A stretch of 6,303 bases of DNA from Bacillota bacterium (GCA_003511465.1 DOID01000129.1:23074-29376), one strand, 5' to 3'. Shown: positions 1-5,639, counted from the first letter of the stretch. Made by a program: numbers and translations. The notes: generated by a model not told the origin, from the letters alone.

Positions 1-462
1 CCGGGTGAAGAAAGCGGTAGTGGGATTACAGTTACTCCTGTGCAAATCGCTGCTGCTTTCCAGGTGGTGGCCTGTAACGGCAATTATTATCCACCGGTGG
101 TTGTCGAAGGGTTACAAGGAGCCGATGGTAAAGCAGAACCACTGGTTAGTGCAGGATCGTCGCCTGGACGTCCGGCGCTTGCCGGGTCGACGGTAGCCGC
201 CTTACAGGAGATGCTGGAAGCGAATGTGCTTTACGGCACCGGGCAACAGGCGCAAATTCGGCAAGGGGTGGCCGGTTTAGGAGGTATAGTCATAAGCGGT
301 CAGGTGCGGGATGATGCTAAAGACCACAGTTGGTTTGGGGGATATGCCCCCGTGGCGGCACCACGTTTCGTCGGTGTTATTTTCTTGGAGGATGTTCCCG
401 ACAGAGCGGATGCGGCGGCAACGCTTTTTGCCGCGATCATGGGTGAATGTTTAGGGCGTTAA
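1..462 (+). CDS. C-terminal part of a penicillin-binding-protein-like transpeptidase lacking the KTG motif (5' end outside window)
   Basis: The frame is open from base 1 and ends at TAA 460-462, giving 153 codons of the C-terminal part of a class B PBP-like transpeptidase domain. Seen: near the start GITVTPVQIAAAF, the family signature (usually GxxVTPLQxAxAY) that precedes the last third of the domain; then YGTGQQAQI, and HSWFGGYAP, equivalent to the usual HAWFxGFAP strand, followed by the last beta strand and C-terminal helix. Between them the family has VAGKTGTA, where the KTG triad lines the active site; here the aligned residues are VAGLGGIV (277-285 encode LGG), so the triad is absent. 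Intact enzymes of this family cross-link peptidoglycan outside the membrane. This copy is probably not a normal DD-transpeptidase and could be a scaffold or regulator; the SxxK and SxN motifs lie outside the window. A strong terminator follows. Family assignment is good; the specific role is unknown. Confidence 0.8.
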   Translation, partial: PGEESGSGITVTPVQIAAAFQVVACNGNYYPPVVVEGLQGADGKAEPLVSAGSSPGRPALAGSTVAALQEMLEANVLYGTGQQAQIRQGVAGLGGIVISGQVRDDAKDHSWFGGYAPVAAPRFVGVIFLEDVPDRADAAATLFAAIMGECLGR

Positions 463-495
463 TGGACTGAAGCATAAAGGCCAAAACCGATAACC

Positions 496-544
496 ACCAC
501 TGTGATCTTCGTTAAAGGGCAGCGAAGAAAACAGTGGTTTTTTT
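496..544 (+). terminator. Rho-independent terminator after the PBP-like gene
   Basis: An outer stem ACCACTGT (496-503) pairs with ACAGTGGT (531-538). After a small internal loop, an inner stem TCTTCG (506-511) pairs with CGAAGA (523-528). The structure runs directly into seven T residues (538-544). It begins 33 bases after the stop codon of the upstream gene and separates that transcription unit from sigK. Confidence 0.9.
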
Positions 545-591
545 AACCAAAAAGTTGACTCCGACGGACTGGCACAGGACAAAAGCCTGCC

Positions 592-619
592 ACATATTTA
601 TAAACACAGCGCATTTTAC
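592..619 (+). promoter_or_regulatory. Candidate mother-cell promoter of sigK
   Basis: ATATT at 594-598 matches the sigma-E -35 core. Thirteen bases later CATTTTAC (612-619) matches only the CAT of the sigma-E -10 CATACAnT. The same stretch, read as CATATTTAT (593-601) with an AC 17 bases upstream (574-575), resembles a sigma-K promoter (AC, then CATAnnnTA) with two mismatches. In B. subtilis sigK is transcribed by sigma-E RNA polymerase with SpoIIID and later by sigma-K itself, so either is plausible. The match is weak and the choice is inference. Confidence 0.3.
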
Positions 620-647
620 GAAAAGCCCAATAAGGGAGGAACGGCAG

Positions 648-1364
648 ATGATTCTTTCAGTAGTCGGAATGCTTCTAAACTTGATTTACCAGCAGTTTGC
701 CTGGTTATTCTCTTATATCAGCAATAATAATGTTTTTCCGATGCCTTTAAGCGAAGAAGAGGAACGCGCTTTAATTCTCCAGATGGAAGAAGGAGACAAG
801 ACCGCTAGAAATACTTTGATCGAACGGAACCTTCGTCTCGTTGCCCATATTGTGAAAAAGTTCGATAATACTGGGGAAGATAACGATGATTTAATTTCAA
901 TCGGGACAATCGGCTTAATTAAGGGGATTAATACCTATCAAAGAAAGTACAATACACGGCTGGCAACTTACGCAGCCCGGTGTATTGAAAATGAAATCCT
1001 CATGCACTTGCGCTCGACCAAAAAATTGAAAAACGATCTTTTTTTGCAAGATCCGATCGGTGCTGATAAAGAAGGAAATGAAATTACGTTGTTAGATATC
1101 TTGGATACGGGGACCGATTTAGTCCCGGATCTGGTGGAAAGTAAACTAGAGGAGGAAGCGCTCCGTAGAAAACTGGGGATTTTAAGCAAACGGGAGAAAA
1201 AAGTAATAGAATTACGATACGGGCTGAAGGATGGGTTGAGCAAGACCCAGCGGGAAATTGCCAAAATCTTGGGGATTTCCCGCTCGTATGTCTCGCGTAT
1301 TGAAAAGAAAGCTTTAAAGAAACTGTTCAAAGATTTTTCCGGGGGAGAAGAAGAAAATAATTAA
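648..1364 (+). CDS. sigK: RNA polymerase sporulation sigma factor, pro-sigma-K
   Basis: The product is the late mother-cell sigma factor that directs coat, cortex-maturation and dipicolinate genes. The ATG at 648 is chosen because GGAGG (635-639) lies 8 bases upstream; the longer frame back to 534 would start inside the terminator. The protein has 238 residues, close to B. subtilis pro-sigma-K (241). Residues 1-22 are a hydrophobic pro-sequence ending LFS before YISNNN, the same Ser/Tyr context at which SpoIVFB cleaves in B. subtilis. NNNVFPMPLS (26-35) is typical of sigma-K rather than sigma-E. Region 2 (about 57-125) holds NLRLVAHIVKKF and DLISIGTIGLIKGI; region 4 ends in a helix-turn-helix with TQREIAKILGISRSYVSRIE. 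The gene is continuous, with no skin-type interruption, and ends 48 bases before ymxH. It looks more AT-rich than the genes downstream. Confidence 0.95.
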   Translation: MILSVVGMLLNLIYQQFAWLFSYISNNNVFPMPLSEEEERALILQMEEGDKTARNTLIERNLRLVAHIVKKFDNTGEDNDDLISIGTIGLIKGINTYQRKYNTRLATYAARCIENEILMHLRSTKKLKNDLFLQDPIGADKEGNEITLLDILDTGTDLVPDLVESKLEEEALRRKLGILSKREKKVIELRYGLKDGLSKTQREIAKILGISRSYVSRIEKKALKKLFKDFSGGEEENN

Positions 1365-1383
1365 AGTATCTTTTGTCCCTGCG

Positions 1384-1401
1384 CCCAATATCTATATTGG
1401 G
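1384..1401 (+). promoter_or_regulatory. Hairpin next to the ribosome binding site of the ymxH-like gene
   Basis: CCCAATA (1384-1390) and TATTGGG (1395-1401) form a perfect 7-bp stem with a TCTA loop. The 3' arm runs into a tract of seven G (1399-1405), the only Shine-Dalgarno-like sequence before the ATG at 1413. No T-run follows, so it is not an intrinsic terminator. It may mask the ribosome site or protect an mRNA end; either role is inference. Confidence 0.45.
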
Positions 1402-1412
1402 GGGGATGGGCA

Positions 1413-1649
1413 ATGCGTTGGTCGGAACTGTCCCGTAAAGAACTGGTTAATCTGGTGGATGGCAGTAAAAGCGGACCCTTTCTTAAGCTCGATTTATTAA
1501 TTAATATGGACACGGGGAACGTGGTTACTCTACTCCTACCGGGAAGAGGATATATTTCCCGACAGGAGCAGGAAATCCCTTGGGCGGCGGTGAAAAAGAT
1601 TAGTACTGATTTGATCCTGTATGAGGAAGTTGGGCACGGGAAAGGATGA
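1413..1649 (+). CDS. ymxH: YlmC/YmxH family small PRC-barrel-like protein
   Basis: A 78-residue protein beginning MRWSELSRKELVNLVDGS, close in pattern to B. subtilis YmxH (MRLSELAGKEIVDV). It has a central DLLINMDTGNVVTLLLPG strand pair and a late IPWAAVKKISTDLILYE segment that corresponds to the VPW-IKKIGxDxI block of the family. The family adopts a small beta-barrel fold related to the PRC barrel; its molecular role is not established. No signal peptide or membrane segment is visible. In B. subtilis ymxH lies immediately upstream of the dipicolinate synthase genes; here dapB is interposed. The ribosome site is unusual, a run of G 7 bases before the ATG instead of GGAGG. It is probably cotranscribed with sigK, as no terminator is seen between them. 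Confidence 0.85.
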   Translation: MRWSELSRKELVNLVDGSKSGPFLKLDLLINMDTGNVVTLLLPGRGYISRQEQEIPWAAVKKISTDLILYEEVGHGKG

Positions 1650-1815
1650 AAAAAGGATAGAAGAAATTCAATTACACCGGAGAACACCATTCTGCTCCGG
1701 CTGGGTAATGGCTTGTAAGCGGTAAAGATTATTTTCATTACCGGAAGATGCCCATGGAGAAAGCCTATGGAGGGAATACTAGGGATCGCAGAACTAGCAC
1801 GGAGGGGGCTCAATT
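1650..1815 (+). promoter_or_regulatory. Structured leader of dapB with competing stems
   Basis: This 166-nt gap holds no credible gene. Stem A: CCGGAG (1677-1682) with CTCCGG (1695-1700), extended by ATTAC (1671-1675) with GTAAT (1705-1709). Stem B: CGGTAA (1720-1725) with TTACCG (1738-1743). A third pairing, GGTAATG (1704-1710) with CATTACC (1736-1742), excludes the outer part of A and all of B. No T-run follows, so transcription attenuation by a classical terminator is not supported; translational control or processing is possible. It does not show a lysine-riboswitch or T-box signature that I can recognise. I found no convincing promoter. GGAGG at 1801-1805, in a G-rich run, serves dapB. 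Confidence 0.4.
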
Positions 1816-2616
1816 ATGGAAAAAATTAAAGTTATTGTCGCAGGCGCCTATGGACGCATGGGCCGGGAAGTAGTCAAGGCGGTCGTTGCCCAGGATGATC
1901 TGGAGCTGGTCGGAGCAGTTGATAAAATGGGCGCCGGACAAGAAATTGGTCAAGTTTGCGGACTCGGCGATTTAGGAATTAAGGTGGAGACTGATCTGAC
2001 CACCGCTTGTAGGAATTCGGCAGCGGAGGTAGTGGTGGACTTTACCACCCCCCTCACGGTGATGGATAATATTAAGTCGGCCCTGAAGGCCGGGGTGGCT
2101 GCTGTGATCGGGACCACCGGCTTAACCCAGGAGAACTTGGAAGAGATCAATGATTTGGCAGCCCAGGCCGGCAAGGGGATTATTGTGGCACCCAATTTTG
2201 CCTTGGGCGCTGTTTTGATGATGCGTTTCGCCCAGGAAGCAGCTAGGTACTTTCCGGATGTGGAAATTATCGAACTGCACCATGACCGGAAGATTGATGC
2301 TCCTTCGGGTACCGCGCTGAAAACGGCGGAGCTGATCGCGGCCGGACGGGTGACTGACCCCGGGGTTAAACCAGCGCCTTTAGAGAAGATTAACGGCGCT
2401 CGGGGCGGGGAGTATCTAGGCACCAAGATCCATAGTGTCCGGTTGCCAGGGCTTGTTGCCCACCAAGAAGTGCTCTTTGGTAACCAGGGTCAGACCTTAA
2501 CGATCCGCCATGATTCTTTAGACCGCTCTTCTTTTATGCCTGGGGTGATTCTGGCGATTCGGAAGGTCCGCAATTTGCAGGGTTTAGTTTATGGCCTGGA
2601 GGCCTTGATTGATTAG
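1816..2616 (+). CDS. dapB: 4-hydroxy-tetrahydrodipicolinate reductase
   Basis: This cytoplasmic enzyme reduces the dehydrated product of DapA with NAD(P)H to tetrahydrodipicolinate, on the way to diaminopimelate (peptidoglycan) and lysine. The 266-residue length is normal. Seen: the dinucleotide-binding loop GAYGRMG at 10-16, VVDFTTP, GTTG at 99-102, and the catalytic block ELHHDRKIDAPSGTA with the His pair at 155-156 and Lys159; then IHSVRLPGLVAHQEVLFG, conserved near the C-terminus. The ATG at 1816 has GGAGG 10 bases upstream and gives the usual N-terminus. It sits between ymxH and the dipicolinate synthase genes, whose substrate comes from the same DapA product, so the reductase and the spore branch compete for one intermediate. 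Weak terminator-like structures follow, so dpaA may be transcribed separately. Confidence 0.97.
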   Translation: MEKIKVIVAGAYGRMGREVVKAVVAQDDLELVGAVDKMGAGQEIGQVCGLGDLGIKVETDLTTACRNSAAEVVVDFTTPLTVMDNIKSALKAGVAAVIGTTGLTQENLEEINDLAAQAGKGIIVAPNFALGAVLMMRFAQEAARYFPDVEIIELHHDRKIDAPSGTALKTAELIAAGRVTDPGVKPAPLEKINGARGGEYLGTKIHSVRLPGLVAHQEVLFGNQGQTLTIRHDSLDRSSFMPGVILAIRKVRNLQGLVYGLEALID

Positions 2617-2624
2617 GCTTTTTT
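2600..2624 (+). terminator. Weak terminator at the end of dapB
   Basis: AGGCCT (2600-2605) can pair with AGGCTT (2615-2620), with one G-U pair, around a 9-base loop that contains part of the stop codon; T residues run from 2619 to 2624. A second small hairpin, GGTA (2629-2632) with TACC (2639-2642), is followed by ACTTTTT. Both are short, so read-through into dpaA is likely to be partial. Confidence 0.35.
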
Positions 2625-2659
2625 GGTTGGTAGACCTTTACCGGACTTTTTGACACCTC

Positions 2660-2675
2660 TTCTTTCCGCAAAGAA
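2660..2675. repeat. Operator-like palindrome upstream of dpaA
   Basis: TTCTTT (2660-2665) and AAAGAA (2670-2675) form a perfect inverted repeat around CCGC. It sits exactly between a consensus TTGACA (2650-2655) and TATATT (2676-2681). These two boxes are 20 bases apart, longer than sigma-A normally accepts, so the promoter reading is doubtful, but the position is what a repressor or activator site would have. Confidence 0.35.
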
Positions 2676-2703
2676 TATATTACTAATGACCGGCGCCTGT
2701 TTT

Positions 2704-2712
2704 CATAGTTTA
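2704..2712 (+). promoter_or_regulatory. Candidate sigma-K -10 element for dpaAB
   Basis: CATAGTTTA fits the sigma-K -10 consensus CATAnnnTA exactly and lies about 58 bases before the dpaA start. The AC expected about 16-17 bases upstream is not well placed; the nearest are at 2689-2690 (13 bases) and 2682-2683 (20 bases). In B. subtilis the equivalent operon is transcribed by sigma-K RNA polymerase in the mother cell, which makes the call plausible. Confidence 0.45.
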
Positions 2713-2734
2713 TGGCTTTTGTGAGACATAAACT
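2707..2734. repeat. Perfect 8-bp inverted repeat in the dpaA leader
   Basis: AGTTTATG (2707-2714) pairs exactly with CATAAACT (2727-2734) across a 12-base loop. The left arm overlaps the candidate sigma-K -10 element, so the repeat could be a protein-binding site over the transcription start region or, if transcription starts further upstream, a hairpin in the mRNA leader. No T-run follows it. Confidence 0.5.
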
Positions 2735-2769
2735 GCCCCGCCTGGTAATATAAGGAAAGGGAGGGTCTT

Positions 2770-3687
2770 TTGTTGAAAAAATATTTTACCGAATGTGGCG
2801 TGGCCGTTTTAGGTGGAGACCACCGGCAAGTGATCGTTGCCGAAGCAATGCTTGCCCAAGCGGCCTGGGTAAGAACGCTGGGTTTGACCGATCTACCCCG
2901 ATTGCCCCGTTTGTCACCCGCCACTGACCTTAAAGCAGCGTTGACCGGCGCAGCAGTGGTTATCCTCCCGATTAGTGGAGCTAATGATCGAGGATTAGTC
3001 AAAACCAGCGATCCGACGGTTTCAGTTAAAATCGACGCGGAATTTTTCGCTTTAATGGAGCCTCATGCGTTGCTGGTAACCGGAATCCTCCCGTCGAATT
3101 TGAAACAGATGGCTACAGTTAGGGGAGTTCGCGTCCTCGAGTATGGAGAAGATGATGCGATTGCGATTCCCAACGCGATTCCCACCGCCGAAGGCGCAAT
3201 CCAATTAATGATGGAGAAAACCAGTTTTACGGTTGATGGTTCAACCTGTCTGGTTTTAGGTTTTGGTCGGGTCGCCCAGGCTTTGGCGGGCCGCTTATTC
3301 GCGCTCGGCGCTGAAGTTACGGTGGTTGCCCGCAATTCCCAGCAGCTGGCAGCGGCTAAGGGTTTGGGTTATCAAGCGTTACCCCTGAAGATTCTGGCGG
3401 AAGGGCTTGCTGAAGTAGACGTGGTTTTTAATTCCATTCCAGCGCCGATACTTTCCGCCGCCTTGCTGAAAAGGATGACACCGGGAACGCTCATCATTGA
3501 TCTGGCTTCCGCGCCTGGTGGTGTTGATTTTGAGGCTGCTGAGCATCATGGTATTACCGCCATCTTGGCTTTAGGACTTCCTGGGAAAGTAGCGCCGCGT
3601 ACCGCAGGTCAGATCCTCGCCACTAAACTTCCAGGCTTAATCAAACAGGAACTAGCCGACATCTTTGAAGAAGGTTTTCAAAGGTAA
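2770..3687 (+). CDS. dpaA: Dipicolinate synthase subunit A
   Basis: With DpaB this subunit (SpoVFA in B. subtilis) converts the DapA product to dipicolinic acid in the mother cell; the acid is then moved to the forespore core. The protein has 305 residues, near the family norm. Seen: an N-terminal domain with VAVLGGDHRQ at about 11-20; a central IAIPNAIPTAEGAIQ segment; then a Rossmann domain with VLGFGRVAQALAGRL (GFGR at about 164-167) for NAD(P); then VFNSIPAPIL and DLASAPGGVDF, and near the end ALGLPGKVAPRTAGQIL, a strong family marker. Two TTG codons in tandem (2770 and 2773) both follow GGAGG (2760-2764), at spacings of 5 and 8; they differ by one residue and cannot be separated here. 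dpaB follows after 18 bases. Confidence 0.96.
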   Translation: MLKKYFTECGVAVLGGDHRQVIVAEAMLAQAAWVRTLGLTDLPRLPRLSPATDLKAALTGAAVVILPISGANDRGLVKTSDPTVSVKIDAEFFALMEPHALLVTGILPSNLKQMATVRGVRVLEYGEDDAIAIPNAIPTAEGAIQLMMEKTSFTVDGSTCLVLGFGRVAQALAGRLFALGAEVTVVARNSQQLAAAKGLGYQALPLKILAEGLAEVDVVFNSIPAPILSAALLKRMTPGTLIIDLASAPGGVDFEAAEHHGITAILALGLPGKVAPRTAGQILATKLPGLIKQELADIFEEGFQR

Positions 3688-3705
3688 GCTTGGAGGGGTG
3701 AAAAA

Positions 3706-4284
3706 ATGCAATTAACAGGTGTACGTATTGGCTTTGGGATTACCGGTTCCTATTGCACAATTCCGGAGGTAATTCCGGAGTTGAAACGTCTCCGCGACGA
3801 AGGTGCGGAGCTTTTCCCTATCGTTTCACCACAGGTGCTTACGACGGACACTAGGTTTGGGAAAGCGGAAGATCTTCATCGGATGATTCTGGAGATTACC
3901 GGCCGGGAACCCTGGCGAAGTTTGGTGGAAGTTGAACCAATCGGCCCCCAAAAACTCCTTGATGTCGTTGTGGTCGCCCCCTGTACAGGATCAACGCTTG
4001 GCCATTTAGCCCTGGGGCTGTCTAATACCCCCGTCACGCTAGCCTGTAAGGCCCATTTACGCAATAATCGTCCGGTGGTTGTCGCCATTTCCACCAACGA
4101 CGGACTCGGTGCCAGTCTGCTGAACCTGGCCTTAATGTTAAACCGGAATTGGATTTACTTTGTCCCCTTTGGGCAGGATGATCCAACCGCAAAACCCAAA
4201 TCTTTGGTGGCGAAGATGCCACAGTTGACTCCGACGTTAATCCATGCTTTACAGGGACAACAGCTCCAACCGGTGCTGCAATAA
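3706..4284 (+). CDS. dpaB: Dipicolinate synthase subunit B, flavoprotein-like
   Basis: The second subunit of dipicolinate synthase (SpoVFB), needed with DpaA to make dipicolinic acid for spore heat resistance. The protein has 192 residues and belongs to the flavoprotein (FMN decarboxylase-like) fold. Seen: GFGITGSYC at about 9-17, the nucleotide-binding start of the fold; SPQVLTTDTRFG; VVAPCTGSTLGHLALGLSNTP; RNNRPVVVAISTNDGLGA, characteristic of the subunit; and FVPFGQDDPTAKPKSLVAKM near the C-terminus. The ATG at 3706 has GGAGG (3692-3696) 9 bases before it. The short 18-base gap from dpaA indicates one operon and matched synthesis of both subunits. In B. subtilis asd follows; here there is no asd. 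Confidence 0.96.
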   Translation: MQLTGVRIGFGITGSYCTIPEVIPELKRLRDEGAELFPIVSPQVLTTDTRFGKAEDLHRMILEITGREPWRSLVEVEPIGPQKLLDVVVVAPCTGSTLGHLALGLSNTPVTLACKAHLRNNRPVVVAISTNDGLGASLLNLALMLNRNWIYFVPFGQDDPTAKPKSLVAKMPQLTPTLIHALQGQQLQPVLQ

Positions 4285-4306
4285 ATGGGAGTTACAAAAA
4301 ATAAGG

Positions 4307-4335
4307 TTGAAATATCCAGTGAAAACTGGTAAAAC
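4307..4335 (+). promoter_or_regulatory. Candidate sigma-A promoter for dapG-dapA with a hairpin in its spacer
   Basis: TTGAAA (4307-4312) and TAAAAC (4330-4335) are 17 bases apart and match the sigma-A boxes at 5 and 4 of 6 positions. Between them CCAGT (4316-4320) and ACTGG (4325-4329) form a perfect inverted repeat around GAAA, which as RNA would be a stem with a GNRA tetraloop. A vegetative promoter would let DapG and DapA be made without dpaAB. Alternatively the repeat is only an mRNA structure in a single dpaA-to-dapA transcript. Confidence 0.35.
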
Positions 4336-4350
4336 TTAATTATGCGCTAA

Positions 4351-4355
4351 AGGAG
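4351..4355 (+). promoter_or_regulatory. Ribosome binding site that points to an ATC start for dapG
   Basis: AGGAG lies 9 bases before ATC at 4365, the codon that aligns with the initiator Met of other DapG proteins. It overlaps GTG at 4355, which is too close to be served by it and is out of frame. A two-codon frame ATG CGC TAA (4342-4350) ends right at this site; it has no ribosome site of its own. Confidence 0.6.
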
Positions 4356-4364
4356 TGAGCACCC

Positions 4365-5597
4365 ATCAAGATACTGGTCCAAAAATTTGGCGGAACTTCA
4401 GTGGCCACAGATGAACTACGGGAAAAGGCGGTTGCGCGGATCATGGAAGCGACCCGGTACGGGTATGCTCCGGTGGTTGTGGTTTCTGCGATGGGACGGG
4501 GTGGTGATCCTTATGCCACCGACACACTGCTTGCGATCGCCCGTGAAGTTTGCGCCGAGGTTAACCCCCGAGAACAGGATCTCTTACTTTCATGCGGCGA
4601 ACTAATCTCCACTGTAGTAATGGCGCAGGCCTTAAAGTTCCACGGGGTAGAAGCACAAGCCTATACTGGAGGAATGGCGGGGATTATTACCGACCGCAAT
4701 TTTGGGGATGCTCACATTATTGAAGTTAATCCGGAAAAGATCCTGACCGGTCTGAAGCGGAGGCAAGTAGCTGTGGTGGCCGGTTTTCAAGGCACAACGC
4801 AAGATGGAGAAATAACCACCTTGGGGCGGGGCGGGAGTGATACGACTGCCGCCGCCTTAGGGGTGGCGTTGGCGGCGGAAGCCGTTGAGATCTATACTGA
4901 TGTTAACGGTGTGATGACCACTGATCCTAATTTGGTGCCTCAAGCGAAGTTACTGAAGCACATGACCTATAAAGAACTTTGTGAAATGGCCCATTTAGGT
5001 GCTAAGGTTATTCATCCGCGAGCGGTGGAGATCGCGATGAAAGGAAGAATCCCGCTGAAGATCAGGTCCATCTATTCGGATCAGGAAGGCACTCTGATTA
5101 CGGACGATACTTCCCTCCCCGGACTGGAAATCAAATCTGACCGCATGGTAACGGGTCTTGCCCATATTCCTAATTTAGCCCAGTTCGAACTGGCTTGTCC
5201 ACGTGATTTCAATACCAGCGGTCAAGCGCTCAAGGTCTTTGCCTGTTTGGCCCAGGACGGGATCAGTTTGGATATGATTCAGGTCTCACCCCAACGGATG
5301 ACCTTTACGGTTCAAGAAAGTTTATTTGACCGGACGAGGTCGATTTTGGAAGCGACTGGTTTGGAATTTAAAGCGGCGAAGGGGTTTGCCAAAGTTTCTA
5401 TTGTCGGAGCGGGAATCAGGGGGGTGCCTGGGGTGATGGCGCGGGTGGTCCAAGGTTTATATAAGGCAAAAGTACCCCTCTTCCAAACGACCGATTCCCA
5501 TACGAACATCGCCTGCTTGGTTAAGAAAGAGGATATGTCAACGGCGCTTACCGCCTTACATGAAGAGTTTGGTTTAGGCGAAGCAAAGGAGGGATGA
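4365..5597 (+). CDS. dapG: Aspartokinase, DapG type, with an apparent ATC start codon
   Basis: Phosphorylates aspartate with ATP, the first step of the diaminopimelate, lysine, threonine and methionine pathway. From 4365 it has 410 residues (B. subtilis DapG 404). Seen: kinase domain with VQKFGGTS at 5-12, VVSAMGRGGDPYATD (the DPYATD block is typical of DapG rather than LysC), LLSCGELIS, GRGGSD at 154-159 and YTDVNGVMTTDP; then two ACT regulatory domains from about residue 260, with SIVGAGIRGVPGVMARV in the second. B. subtilis DapG is inhibited by meso-diaminopimelate; the same is likely here. The start is odd: the in-frame stop at 4356 leaves no ATG, GTG or TTG before GTG 4401, which would delete the KFGGTS motif. 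ATC 4365 sits where Met is expected. A sequence error at this codon, or one extra C in CCC 4362-4364, is the alternative. Confidence 0.93.
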   Translation: MKILVQKFGGTSVATDELREKAVARIMEATRYGYAPVVVVSAMGRGGDPYATDTLLAIAREVCAEVNPREQDLLLSCGELISTVVMAQALKFHGVEAQAYTGGMAGIITDRNFGDAHIIEVNPEKILTGLKRRQVAVVAGFQGTTQDGEITTLGRGGSDTTAAALGVALAAEAVEIYTDVNGVMTTDPNLVPQAKLLKHMTYKELCEMAHLGAKVIHPRAVEIAMKGRIPLKIRSIYSDQEGTLITDDTSLPGLEIKSDRMVTGLAHIPNLAQFELACPRDFNTSGQALKVFACLAQDGISLDMIQVSPQRMTFTVQESLFDRTRSILEATGLEFKAAKGFAKVSIVGAGIRGVPGVMARVVQGLYKAKVPLFQTTDSHTNIACLVKKEDMSTALTALHEEFGLGEAKEG

Positions 5598-5639
5598 GTG
5601 GAAGGGACGAAGTCTTAATACACAAATTCCCTGAAGAAA

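Noticed and set aside
534..647. Longer sigK frame starting at GTG 534
   Set aside because: The GTG lies inside the 3' arm of the terminator, has no ribosome site, and the extra residues do not resemble sigma-K; ATG 648 has a well-spaced GGAGG.
968..1330. - strand frame within sigK
   Set aside because: It is antisense to a conserved gene, with composition expected of a shadow frame and no domain signature.
1361..1813. 150-codon frame on the - strand across ymxH and the dapB leader
   Set aside because: It is antisense to ymxH and has no recognisable domain; it looks like a chance open frame.
1650..1815. Lysine riboswitch or T-box leader for dapB
   Set aside because: The region is short, and neither the T-box AGGGTGGNACCGCG motif nor a recognisable lysine-riboswitch core or terminator is present.
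1748..1878. Short + strand frame (MPMEKAYGGNTRD...) overlapping the dapB start
   Set aside because: No ribosome site precedes it, it runs out of frame into dapB, and the peptide resembles nothing I know.
1950..2426. 158-codon - strand frame within dapB
   Set aside because: It is a mirror of the conserved DapB coding frame with no family signature of its own.
2650..2681. Ordinary sigma-A promoter TTGACA / TATATT before dpaA
   Set aside because: The 20-base spacer is well outside the usual 16-18; kept only as part of a possible regulated site.
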